Of a DNA stretch of 64,000 bases, positions 1 through 9,640 are shown in pieces. How positions within the stretch are numbered: the first letter of the stretch is position 1; each line of letters starts with the position of its first letter. The notes under the pieces are model-generated. The model worked only from the letters and a program-made list of their open reading frames with translations, had not been told where the DNA came from and made no database searches. Position numbers and translations under genes: made by a program. Origin of the DNA: Macrothele yani (taxonomy: Eukaryota; Arthropoda; Arachnida; Araneae; Macrothelidae); assembly GCA_039090855.1 (NCBI GenBank), contig CM077023.1:85969127-86033126 (forward strand), given 5' to 3'.

Positions 1-760
1 TTTTCCTGTATAGCCAGCTAGTAAATTAAACATCTTCTATCTCTGTATCTCTGCATGACGAAAATTCATTATGAAGTCCATTAAAACACGAAACTCCAGC
101 AATATGCATTTGGATTTGCAATAAGCAATATGTTGAGCATTTTTTAAACTAATAAATTGTCTGCATAGTTTTCATAGAAACTATGCATGTTCCACAGTTC
201 TTACGCGAACATGAGTTAAAAGAATAAGATTTCTAGATTTTGTTTTGGATTTTTAATGCTTTCGCATTGTATGCTTTTCTTGGTGCATGACATGCAAATT
301 ACAAAAAACTTTGCTGCAAACTTTTTGGTTCATTGACGTGAAGTGATGGCTAAAGTCTAAAATGATGAAAAAACGTTGAAATTTTCAGTTATTTCAAAAA
401 CATATTTCATGAGTTAAATGTAAACCATAGCAGCAGAAGTAAATCAGTCTAGTCATACAAGTACATGCAAAATGGAAAGTGTAAGTGGTCATAGCCGGAT
501 AAACATACTCAGGAAAATTAGCAATGTTTATTATATGCTTTTTTGCTTATGTTTACCATATGAAGTAGATGAAATAATTATGGTCCTTCATATATTTGGC
601 AGATATAAATAGACGTGAAGGACAATTCCTGTATGCCATATGAAAAATCGCTACTGTCATATGCAAATTCGAAACGCACTCATTGGTGCCCATAAACGTG
701 CCCTGTGATATTTTGTTGCCCTGTGCCTGTGATATATTGGTGTCCTGTGCGTGCGTGGCG
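1..760. other. AT-rich non-coding stretch
   Basis: No reading frame, RNA gene or repeat is recognisable here. The stretch is AT-rich with scattered short A and T runs and ends where the first 15-bp array begins. Confidence 0.6.
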
Positions 761-810
761 AAAGCTGATCAGAGCAATCAGCTTTTAAAAAGCGAATCTA
801 TTTTACCTAC

Positions 811-915
811 CGGCAAGATGCCCACGGGACATTTGCCCACCGGACATTTGCCCACCCCGACAAGAGCCCACTCGGACAGCTGCCCAGCCAGACATTTGCC
901 CACTGGGCACGAGCG
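811..915 (-). repeat. Degenerate 15-bp array, CCGGACATTTGCC type
   Basis: Seen directly: GCCCACCGGACATTT and close variants follow one another at roughly 15-bp spacing, degrading to the right. Read on the minus strand the unit is AAATGTCCGGTGGGC. This is the same unit version that forms the arrays at 12.7-14.4 kb. It is probably the broken arm of a foldback-like element, but no TATAAARATTGC core lies beside it. Confidence 0.6.
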
Positions 916-990
916 CACTGAACTTGAGCACAGTAAAATTAGGAATAATCGCTACTATATTTTCGAAATTTAAGCATCATGACCTGCTTT

Positions 991-1123
991 GATTTTGGAA
1001 GATGGTGTACAGCCGCCGAAATTTTAATTTTGTATAACGTCTGACCCAACGTGCGTTTGGAATACGATGTACACCCGCCGAAATTTTTAATTTGTACGCA
1101 GTGTGACCCAACGCACGTTTTGA
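991..1123. repeat. 62-bp tandem duplication
   Basis: Two adjacent copies of a segment that begins TTGGAAGATGGTGTAC and contains CCGCCGAAATTTT and GACCCAACG. The copy starts at about 995 and 1057 give a 62-bp period. The copies differ by several substitutions, so the duplication is not recent. No coding function is seen. Confidence 0.7.
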
Positions 1124-1164
1124 AAAAGAATTCGAATTCTCTCACCTGGAGGGGGAAGGCGGCA

Positions 1165-1600
1165 AAAACGACGGTTACCGGAAAAAAAAATCCAAGGAAA
1201 AAAGATCCACGGAAAAAAAAAAGCCAGGAAAAAAATCCAACGGAAAAATGATCCAAGGAAAAAAAGCCATAGGAAAGAAAAAGCCAAGGAAACAAAAGTC
1301 CATGGAAATAAAATCCAACGGCTTCTTTCGTGTAGGTTAACCAATAAATAACTAAGGGGGTCATATAAAAATTTTCATTAAAAAAAGTTCTCACTTCTCA
1401 AAGATTACAAGGACACCATAATTTGTTTCCATGGAGGTTCGAGTAATGGGGGGCGTATAAAAATTGCATTTTTGTTTCGTGTGTCCACTTCCATGTTGGT
1501 TGACCTTGTAAGAAATGTAGGGGTCGTACAAAAATTGCACTTTTGATTTTCTTTTGTTCACTTCCATGTTGGGTGACCTTATAGGAAATTTAGGGTTCGT
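1165..1600 (+). repeat. Left arm of a 400-bp inverted repeat
   Basis: This segment reappears in reverse complement at about 5075-5445. The shared order is: a purine-rich array of GATCCAAGGAAAAAA-type units (about 1175-1320), AAATCCAACGGCTTCTTTC, AAGATTACAAGGACACCAT, the CATGGAGGTTCGAG block, and then the CGTAYAAAAATTGC core. The two arms differ by small indels in A runs and a few substitutions. They enclose the other inverted repeats at 2.1-3.6 kb and 3.9-4.7 kb, so 1.2-5.4 kb is a compound foldback-like locus. Confidence 0.75.
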
Positions 1601-1740
1601 ATAAAAATTGCATTTCTGATTTCTTTGTGTCACTTCTATGTAGGAAGCTTAAGGGATCGTATAAAAATTTATTTTCCGATTTCTTTGCGTCACTTCTGTG
1701 TAAGAAGCCTAGAGGGTCGTATAAAAATTGTCATTGGATT
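1440..1740 (+). repeat. Tandem 60-73 bp repeat carrying the TATAAAAATTGC core
   Basis: Five successive copies of a unit with GGGGTCGTATAAAAATTGCA and TTCTTTGTGTCACTTC. The CGTA of each copy lies at about 1454, 1525, 1598, 1658 and 1718, so the spacing is 71, 73, 60 and 60 bp. The TATAAAAATTGC core is the same motif found next to the 15-bp arrays elsewhere. Two inverted copies lie at about 5065-5165. Confidence 0.75.
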
Positions 1741-1799
1741 TTTTACCTGGTTCTTTGTTTTTTTCCTGTGGATCTTTTTTCCTAGATTGACGGCACAGG

Positions 1800-2094
1800 G
1801 GCAGCAGAGTTTGATTAAATAATAACCTACGAATTAATAATAATAAATATTTATAATCTTACAATTGGTAAAGCAAAACTGATTGCGATTTTGGAATTTG
1901 GTAGCAATTTAATAGAAGATTAACACAGGGTTTTGTGAATATTGAAACTGCTCCTTTTATGAATGCATTGCAGATTTGCCAATAAGAAGGGTGAAATAAA
2001 ACCCAACATAAATTAATACCTTCACAGTAACAATAATAATGAAAATAATTTCATTAATGATTAGGCCATTTCTAAAAAAAAAAATTCAAAAAAG
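1800..2094. other. AT-rich non-coding stretch
   Basis: No feature recognised. AT-rich sequence with a short A run just before the next foldback-like arm. Confidence 0.5.
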
Positions 2095-3625
2095 GAGGCC
2101 CGGGCCCTGCGGTTGCCGGAAAACTGCCACACACTTTTCAGTAAGGGGTCCGGCACATATTCCTCCGAAGAACAGTTTGAATGTGTGACAATTTTTCCAG
2201 TGGGGCAGTTTTCCGAATTATGTGTGGCAATTTTCCAAAGTGCCTAACGAGGGGAAGGAACTCTCTTGTTTGTCTAAATTTTCATGCCGGTTCATTTGAG
2301 TTTAGAGCGGCCACAAAAGTTCAAGGGGGAGGGGGAGCTATAAAGATTGCCGTTTCTGGGCTTATATTGAGAACTGAATTGGGAACTCCAAACAAACGAA
2401 TTTCGAGAAAACGTTACATGTAAGCCAAGAGAGAATTGTACTTTAATTTGAAGAAATAAATTGACGAGGATCCGAGGTACACTTGGCTTGGGGGCTCTAC
2501 CCCCAACTTCCGTAATATTATATTCTGGGCAGCTGGAGTCTGTCAGTGATGTTCCACTTGAAGCGTCCGCGAGGTTCGTGAGCTTTGGGGGGGGGATTCT
2601 CCCAAAATTTAAAATGGACGTAGAGCTGTAAACATTAGAACCATGCTTTATATAATGATTCTGTACACGAACACGAATTTTCAGGAGGGTGGGATGAATT
2701 CACCCTCCCCCAAGTTTCTAAAAGCGCAGACAAGTGCTCAAGGTAAGAGATTTGCTCACAATGTGCTTCATGTTGTGTTTAGTGACAGACTATGCATGCT
2801 CTTTCCCCGTCCCCCAGAAATTTGGTGAAGTCTGTAAAAGGGATGCGAGTGCTTGGTTTCGAGGGCTCTACCCCCAACTTCCGTAATTTTTTATTCTGGA
2901 CCTCTAGAGTCGGCCAGTGTATCCTATCGATGTTACACCTGAAGAGCTCTTAGAAACATGGGGGAGCTCTACGTCCATTTTAACATTTTGGGAGAAAGCC
3001 ACCTCTCAAGCTCACGGACTTCGTGGACGCTTCAAGGGGAACATCCTGGATACACTGACATAATATAATATAATATTATGTAAGTTGGAGGTAGAGCCCC
3101 CCCCAACCAAGGGTACCTTGGATCCTCGTCAATTTACTTCTTCAAATTAAAGTACAATTCTCTTCTTGGCTTACATGGAACGTTTTCTCAAAATTCGTTT
3201 GTTTGGAGTTCCCAATTCAGTTCTCAATATAGACCCAAGAAACGGCAATCTTTATAGCCCTCCCCCACACCCCCTTGAACTTTTGTGGCCAGTTGCCCTA
3301 AACTAAAATGAACCGGCATGAAAATTCAGACAAACAAAAGAGTTATTTCCCCTCGTTAGGCACCTTGGAAACTGCCCTACTAAAAAAATTGTCACACATT
3401 CAAAGTGTTCTTCGGAGGAACAGCAATTGGAGTCCGGCCCCTTAATAAAAACCATGTGGCTAGAATCCCCCCCCCCCTGCTTAATTCGGCCCTGTGTCGA
3501 TCATGTAAATGGATAACTGTTTTGTTGGAGTTGGATTTTATTTCCCTGGCTTTTTTTTCCGGTGGCTTTTTTTCCTGGATTTTTTTCCGTGGATCTTTTT
3601 TCCTTGGATTTTTTACTAGATTCAA
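2095..3625. mobile_element. Foldback-like palindromic element (FB-A, inner copy)
   Basis: The left arm (about 2100-2640) and right arm (about 2945-3480 and beyond) are inverted copies. Shared landmarks in left-arm order are CCGAAGAACA, GTGCCTAACGAGGGGAA, ATGCCGGTTCAT, GCCACAAAAGTTCAAGG, a G-rich run, CTATAAAGATTGCCGTTTCT, AACTCCAAACAAACGAATTT, ATGTAAGCCAAG, and AAAATGGACGTAGAGCT near the centre. The outer end of the right arm is a 15-17 bp array of GGATTTTTTTCCGT-type units (about 3530-3625). No transposase is encoded. Long inverted arms built from short subrepeats are known for Drosophila foldback and Galileo elements. Assignment to that class is inference. Confidence 0.7.
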
Positions 3626-3954
3626 AAACGACACACCAGATCTCTACGGTAACCGGCAAATTCGTACCCGGGAAATTGGTACCCTTCAGAGTCTGCGACG
3701 TTACGGGGTCATATACAAATTGCATAAGCGGCAAATTGCGTTCGTTCCGAGACCTTGTCAAAGTGTGGGAGTCTTCCTAGTAGAATAAAACGAAATGTGC
3801 GAGTTTTCCTAGGGATATAAATGCGTATGTAAGATCATAACGACACAAGGTTTATGTAGAATCTTTGCGACTCACTAAATCTTGAGTTATGATTTTAATA
3901 TTTAACATGTCATGCAATAATGGCTAATCTATAAGGATTCAATGAATCGATCTT
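3626..3954. repeat. Core variant and decayed satellite fragment
   Basis: Positions 3650-3735 hold AATTCGTACCCGGGAAATTG, GCGACGTTACGGGG and then TCATATACAAATTGCAT, a variant of the dispersed core that recurs at 9650-9745 and, inverted, at 11110-11190. Positions 3785-3950 resemble the decayed satellite at 20.3-20.6 kb, sharing ACTCACTAAA, CTTGAGTTATGA and ATTTTAATATTT-like stretches. No gene is seen. Confidence 0.6.
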
Positions 3955-5445
3955 CAGGTGTTGACAAGGAATCTAGGGAAAAAAATCCAAGGAAAAAGAT
4001 CCACGGAAAAAAAAGCCAGGAAAAAAAAAAGCCACGGAAAAAAAAGCCAACGAAAAAAAAACCCAGGGAAATAAAATCCAACTGTAACGAAACAGTTATC
4101 CATTTACATGATCGACCCAGGGCCGGATTAAGGAGGGGGGGGTCTAGCCACATGGTTTTCATTAAGGGGCCGGGCACCAATTGCTGTTCCTCCGAAGAAC
4201 ACATTTGAATGTGTGACAATTTTTTCAGCATTGCAGTTTTCGAAGGTGCCTAACGAGGGGAAAGAACTCTTTTGCTTGTCTGAATTTTCATGCCGGTTCA
4301 TTTGAGGTTAGGGCAACTGGCCACAAAAGTTCAAAGGGTGGGGGGAGGGGCTATAAAGATTGCCGTTTCTGGGTCTATATTGACAATTGAATTGGGAACT
4401 CCAAACAAACGAATTTCGAGAAAACGTTCCATGTAAGCCAAGCCAAGCGAGAATTGTACTTTAATTCGAAGAAATAAAGTGCCGAGGATCCGAGATACAC
4501 TTGGGAGGGGGGGGGGCTCTACCACCAACTTCCGTAATATTATATTCTGGGCCGCTGGAGTCTGTCAGTGTATCCAGGATGTTCCCCTTGAAGCGTCCGC
4601 GAGGTCCGTGAGCTGGGGGGGGGCTTCCCCAAAATTTTAAAATGGACGTAGAGCTTTAAACATTAGTATCATGCTTTATAAAATGATTCTGTACACAACC
4701 ACGGTAACATTGAGGATACACTGACCGACTCTTTTTTTTTTTTTGGGTTGGAGGTTTAACGACCACCGTGAGCAACTCAATGGGCTATAAGCAGTCGCCC
4801 GTCCCTAATTTAGGGTCACTGGTTCCAGGGAAGGGAGAGAGCCGGTGCCGTAAGACAAACACAAGATCCATGCCTGACCGGGATTCGAACCCGGACCCCT
4901 TACGGACGAATGATCAGAGGCCAGTGCCTTAGACCACTGCGCCACCGGCTGACCGACTCTAGAGGTCCAGAATATAAAATTACGGAAGTTGGGGTTAGAG
5001 CCCTCGAAACCAAGCACCTCGTATCCCTTTTACAGACTTCACCAAATTTCTGGGGGACGGGGGATCAAAAGCGCAATTTTTGTACGACCCCTAAATTTCC
5101 TACAAGGTCACCCAACATGGAAGTGGACACAAGAAAATAAAAAGTGCAGTTTTTGTACGCCCCCCAATTGCTCGAACCTCCATGGAAACAAATCATGGTG
5201 TCCTTGTAATCTTTGAGAAGTGAGAACTTTTTTTTTTATGTACATTTTTATGTGACTCCCTAAGTTTCTTACTGGTTTAACCTACATGAAAGAAGCCGTT
5301 GGATTTTATTTCCATGGACTTTTTTTCCTTGGCTTTTTTTACCTTTGGCTTTTTTTTTCCCTGGATCATTTTTCCGTTGGATTTTTTTTCCTGGCTTTTT
5401 TTTCCGTGGATCTTTTTTCCTTGGATTTTTTTTTTTTTTCCGGTA
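3955..5445. mobile_element. Foldback-like copy (FB-A, outer) interrupted by a SINE
   Basis: From 3970 an A-rich array of GATCCACGGAAAAAA-type units leads into the same arm sequence as 2100-2640: CCGAAGAACA, CTAACGAGGGGAA, CTATAAAGATTGCCGTTTCT and AAAATGGACGTAGAGCT. At 4733 a SINE interrupts the central part. The central sequence resumes at 4961 and matches 2785-2900 in inverted orientation (CCCCAGAAATTT, CCCCAACTTCCGTAAT). From about 5290 a pyrimidine-rich array of GGATTTTTTTTCC-type units closes the element. The units here average about 15 bp. Confidence 0.7.
4733..4948 (-). mobile_element. tRNA-derived SINE with 12-bp target duplication
   Basis: On the minus strand it has a tRNA-like head with an A box of the TGGCGCAGTGG type and a B box GGTTCGAATCC. 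A fixed body follows (TGTTTGTCTTACGGC, GGAACCAGTGACCC, TTAGGGACGGGCGACTGC, GTTGCTCACGGTGGTCG), then a poly-A tail seen as T12 on the plus strand. The direct repeat CTGACCGACTCT flanks it at 4721-4732 and 4949-4960, as expected of LINE-driven retroposition. Class II (Leu/Ser-like) tRNA ancestry is suggested by the head but not proven. It interrupts a foldback-like element and is therefore younger than it. Confidence 0.92.
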
Positions 5446-5459
5446 CCCGTTGACAAGAT

Positions 5460-5830
5460 ACCCATGCACGCTACGGGCCTTTTTAGAAGATTTTTAATTA
5501 CAACCTTGATATTTGGTATTTGTAAACATTTCATAAAGCATAATAAAAGGCACTGAACGGATTATTTCTCAGCTCTTTACAAGGCACCTAGGCCGCAAGC
5601 CGTTTGTAAACATATTATAAAACCTAATTAAAGGTACTCAACTGATCAGTTCTCAGCTCTTTAGAAGGCACCTAGGCCGTAGGTCTTTTTTAGAAGATTT
5701 TAAGTTACAACCTTGATATTTGGTATTTGTAAACAGTTTATAAAACCTAATAAAAGGCACTCAACAGGTTATTTCGCGGCTCTTTACAAAGCACCTAGGT
5801 CGCGGCCCTTTTCAGAAGATTTCAAGTTAC
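5460..5830. repeat. Tandem repeat, 123-bp unit with a shortened copy
   Basis: AAGGCACCTAGG-type landmarks lie at about 5583, 5667 and 5790, a spacing of 84 and then 123 bp. TTAGAAGATTTTAAGTTACAACC and ATATTTGGTATTTGTAAAC-type segments recur in the same order. The middle copy lacks about 39 bp. Related sequence occurs at 20.5-20.8 kb. From 5831 to 6078 nothing more is seen. Confidence 0.7.
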
Positions 5831-6078
5831 AACCTAGATATTTCGTATTTCTAAAGTAAACAATGTCAAACAGTATTGATTGGACATCTCTACATTCGTA
5901 TAAATGGCACAAGGACCGTAGCTCTTACATTATACATCAAACAATATACGTGTAAAAATATATCATTCCTTTCTTCCGATTCCCCTTCTACTTTCTTTCT
6001 TTTAAGAAATACTGATTTTATTATACATAATTGAAAAGGAAACAGTTCGTACCCTTCTTACAAAAGCACAATATTATA

Positions 6079-7271
6079 CACGGTCGAGTCACATTATTGT
6101 GACCACCAGCTAATATCCAGAGTAACCGCCGTGTGCAGCGCGGACAGCAGCTAGACGGGCTGGTAGGGACTCAATAAGGTTCTGGAAGGTGTTCACAGGT
6201 ACATGGAGCCATGCTGACTTTAGTGCATCTGACAACTGCTGGAGGGTGCGGGTCCATAGAACGAACAACACGACTGAGGTGGTCCCACAGATGCTCAATT
6301 GGGTTTAAGTCTGAGGAATTAGGGGGCCAGAGAAGTACTTTGAAGTCTTCATCGTGCTCTTCCAACCACTCTTGGACATTTCTAGCTGTGTGACACGTCG
6401 CATTGTCGTGCTGGAAGATACCATCTGCCCCAGGGAAGACAATCAGCATGTATGGGTGTACGTGGTCTGCAAGGATGGATTCATAACGAATTCGGTCCAT
6501 AGTGCCTTCCACAGGTATGAGTGGACCCAGGGAATGTCACGAAAACATTCTTCAGACCATAACGCTGCCCCCACCAGCTTGTGTTCTTCCAGCAATGGTT
6601 GAAGAGTGTTTGTCCTCCGATGTTTCTCGCCTTATACTCCAACGTCCATCCGTTCGATGAAGCAGAAAACATGACTTATCGGAGAAGGCAATCCTTTGCG
6701 AATCAGCGGAGGTCCAATTCCGATACTGCCGTGCAAATGTAAGCCTTTTCTGCCGATGCAACTTCGTTAGCATAGATGCAGTGACCATCCGTCTGCGTCG
6801 GAGCCCCATACGCAGCAGGGTTCGCTGAACTATGGTTTTAGACAAACTTCCGGTAGCCCCCTGGTTCATTCGGCCAGTGAGTTGCCCCACCGTAACGTGT
6901 CGATCGGCCCTCACGTACCTTCAAAGCCGACGTTTACCTATCACATCAATGGCACGTGGGACTCCGCAGTTTCCACGTCGCTTATTCGCAATGGTGCCAA
7001 TTTATCCAATCCCGATATACTTTAACCACAGTAGCACGCGCTGTTTCAGAAATACTGCCACCCTTGGCCCGAAAACCGATAATCATCCCTTTTTGCAAAT
7101 CTGATAAATCGCACCTTTTATCCTTGGCAGCAACGAGTGATATGTTTTCAGAATGCCTACAGCACCCTTACATACCCTCCAAGCCAGCTCACGACACGTG
7201 CTTTCTTTCATTCGCTGCGCGCTGTTGACGTCAAAAGTAGGAGGTGGTCACAATAATGTGATTCGACTGTG
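6079..7271 (-). mobile_element. Tc1-like DNA transposon (element A)
   Basis: The left end begins CACGGTCGAGTCACATTATT. The right end, read inward, begins CACAGTCGAATCACATTATT, with GTGACCACC continuing on both sides. TA dinucleotides flank it at 6077-6078 and 7272-7273, the target duplication of Tc1/mariner elements. Its length of 1193 bp is somewhat short for the group. The transposase lies on the minus strand and is broken. Confidence 0.92.
6110..7170 (-). pseudogene. Tc1-like transposase remnant (DD34E)
   Basis: A Tc1 transposase would cut and paste the element through its terminal repeats in the nucleus. The minus-strand reading shows the three catalytic regions in order: SDKSCFLLH (first Asp), QHDNATCHTAR (second Asp) and NSSDLNPIEHLWD (Glu). 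All three acidic positions are kept. The same frame (about 6914 down to 6171) is interrupted by two TGA codons near 6,550 and 6,535, where the family has Trp, giving VMV-stop and FS-stop. A frameshift near 6,250 moves the C-terminus (QQLSDALKSAW to GGYSGY) into another frame. The N-terminal helix-turn-helix part above 6914 survives only as fragments such as RIKGAIYQICKKG. It cannot make an active enzyme. Confidence 0.9.
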
Positions 7272-7273
7272 TA

Positions 7274-7600
7274 GATGTTAGTTTAAATTGGGGGGGTCCC
7301 CCTAGATTTAAACTTTTCCAAATTTTCAAATGCGTTGTTCGTTTATTGGTAGCGTTGTCTAATGATTTAAGATTCAGCTTTTTAGGGCCCATGAAAAAGA
7401 TTACATGTGTTAGTTTACATTTGTTAACACCCCTAAATTTAAGCGTTTTCAAGTGTGTAGTTTGTCTATTGAGAGCGTTGTCTTATAATTTAAGTTTGAT
7501 CTTTTTACAGCCCATGAAAAAGATTATATATGTAAGTTTACATTCAGGGGGTTGATACCCTCTACATTTTAAATTTCCCAAATTTTCAAGTGCGTTGTTC
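7274..7600. repeat. 123-bp tandem repeat, about 2.7 copies
   Basis: CCCATGAAAAAGATTA occurs at about 7388 and 7511, a spacing of 123 bp. TTTTCAAGTGYGTWGTTYGT and GTTAGTTTA-type stretches recur with it. The array starts right at the right end of Tc1 element A. From 7601 to 7877 no feature is seen except GGGCAAGTGTCCGGTGGGC near 7714, which resembles one unit of the dispersed 15-bp arrays. Confidence 0.7.
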
Positions 7601-7877
7601 GTCGATTGATCACACAATATTTATCATCATAAATATTTACGTGATCAGTTTTCCTACACTAGATCGGAAACGTACTCCGACGTTACGTATTATCTACAAA
7701 TCATCCATAGTGGGCAAGTGTCCGGTGGGCTTTAGACCGGACCCTTTATGGCCCTGCTCAGTTGAATGTTTAGCTACACACAAGTGCTTTTTGGGAGAAA
7801 CAGGTGTTATAGTAATTTGTACCAACAATCCGAGGACAGAATAACTTCTTGAAAGTGTTAGGTTTGAAAACATAAGC

Positions 7878-8875
7878 ATGCCGTGCGGTTCATCGAACGG
7901 GGAAAAATTGATGTCTTAAGAGCACAAACTTATATGAATGCTACAAATATTGCCAGAGCTACTAAGAGGAGCTCAAAAGTCGTCCGAAATTACCTGAAAG
8001 ATGCAGCTGGGTACTGTAAAAGGAAAAACACTGTCAGTCCATTCAAAGTTCCAAGTCGGGAACTTCGTTTTCTGAGGCACAAAACATCAAACAGCTCGAT
8101 AATTGCAGAAGAATTAGATTTGCCATTTACTGTTCGACTAACACAACAGTTGCTGAATCAATCAGGACTTCTTTCGAGAAAACTCCAGAGGAAACCAATG
8201 CTGTCTTCAGTCCACAAAGCCAGTTGAAAAGAATTCGCCCGCAGCCATATGAGTTGGAGCTTTGAGTGGCGAAAAGTTATTTTCTCCGACGAGAAAAAAT
8301 TTCATCAGGATGGGCCGGATGGTATGCACAGTTATTGGAAACATGACAAACAAGACACGCTGTGTTTTCAACTCGACATCAGGGAGGTGGTTCGGTCATG
8401 GTATGAGGTGCAATTGGCTGGAAAAATAAAAACGATGTTGCATTCGTGGATGGAAAAATGAATAGTTCTGGTTACCAACAGATATTAAGCAAACAGTTTC
8501 CTCGAAATGGACTTAAAATGGCAGGTAGATATTGGATGTTTCAGCGGGACAACTGCAAAATTCATGAGTGGAAAGCGTCCCAGATTTGGTTTAAGTCGAA
8601 AAAATAAATAAATAAAATGACTCGAACCTTGGCCTGCAAAATCACCTGATGTAAATATTATAGAGAATGCATTACATATACTGGCACGGAAAGTGTATGA
8701 AAATAGCCGTTATTTCATGAAGACGGACAGTTTGAAAACAGGTATTCTTGAATCATGGAATTCTATCGATCTGAAGTATATTCAGGATTTGTATGACAGC
8801 TTACTTGGTTGAATGGAAGCTTGCTACAATAGGTTGATGGACAAAATACTCGTATTAAAATCTCCAGCTTCTTAA
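7878..8875 (+). pseudogene. Tc3-like transposase remnant
   Basis: The likely start is the ATG at 7878 (MPCGS). A frameshift follows within about 15 codons, into the frame reading ERGKIDVLRAQTYMNATNIA and KVVRNYLKDAAGY, the two N-terminal helix-turn-helix regions typical of Tc3-like enzymes. Stops and shifts follow at about 8225 and 8460. The catalytic regions remain visible in different frames: [14 protein letters not shown] (first Asp), FQRDNCKIHEW (second Asp, near 8,545) and SPDVNIIENALHILARK (Glu, near 8,660). The C-terminal part (LESWNSIDLKYIQDLYDS) is also recognisable. All three acidic residues survive but the frame is destroyed. Confidence 0.88.
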
Positions 8876-9116
8876 AGGGATACATATGAATTTTAAAGCC
8901 CAGAGGGGCATAATTATTTCGCACTTTCTTTGTCACTTGAACGTGTACAAAGCCTGTACAAATATGTTTTTGAGCATAACAACTGTTTATCTTTCTTGTA
9001 CGTAATGTAGAGTACAATTTGTTCAATGCCATCTGTTTTTTTCATATTGTAATGTTGTTGTTTTTTCTTTTATTTCTGAATAAATGACATGTGGGCCATA
9101 ATTATTTCGCTCACTG
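7878..9116 (+). mobile_element. Tc3-like DNA transposon, left end missing (element B)
   Basis: The right end reads, going inward, CAGTGAGCGAAATAATTATG and is flanked by TA at 9117-9118. A second copy of the same motif in the same orientation (GGGGCATAATTATTTCGCAC) lies near 8907-8926, about 190 bp inside the end. Known Tc3 elements carry a second transposase site about 180 bp from each end, so the spacing fits. No matching left terminal repeat is found upstream of the transposase, so the left end is lost or beyond recognition. Confidence 0.75.
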
Positions 9117-9118
9117 TA

Positions 9119-9640
9119 CGTTTTTGCTTATATTTATCATCTGCGTTCTTGCTTATGTTACTGCTTACGTTTATCATGTGCTGCTTATTGCTGCTTTTGA
9201 TTCACTAGAACAAAAGATCTAGCTTATCATACTTTTACGGTGGGTAGCACCGTTTTCATGATAACTGATTCATTCTTCTACATTTTTTCAGTCAGGAAAA
9301 ACACAATTTAAAATTTCAGGAGTACCTTAGTGAAATTTTTGTAAAAAACTGAAACGATACTGATGGGTCTGTAGTTTCTGAGATCCCGAAGGTCCCCCTT
9401 TTTTTACGTAGCAGGGTGATTACATGTATGTTTACAAGAGAGAGAAGTGCTGTGTATTATTCGTGAGCGGCATGCCTCTTGGGCCCTTGGTGGTGCTCGG
9501 CCCCTAGGTTAGACCATTCTTTATCCGGCCCTTAGAAGCACCACAGTTAGCACCCCAACGACGGTGTGACAGCTATTTTTTTCCACCACTGATTCGTGAT
9601 TTGTTGTGAAGCTCAGAAAGTCTTCCTCAGTTTTTATGCG
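9119..9640. other. Non-coding stretch
   Basis: No gene is seen. Near 9490-9530 there is CGGCCCCTAGGTTAGACC, similar in style to the CCGCCCCTAGGACTAGAC units at 51.9 kb. Both look like fragments of a dispersed repeat. Confidence 0.5.

Noticed and set aside
1051..1344. Lysine-rich and phenylalanine-rich proteins on opposite strands (also at 3392-3788, 3929-4231 and 5269-5556)
   Set aside because: They are translations of purine or pyrimidine arrays (KKNPRKKDPRKK-like and FFSLAFF-like) and exist in several frames at once.
4860..4948. tRNA gene with A and B boxes
   Set aside because: The same head recurs in several copies, always followed by the same non-tRNA body and an A-rich tail. These are SINE heads, and no free-standing tRNA was found.
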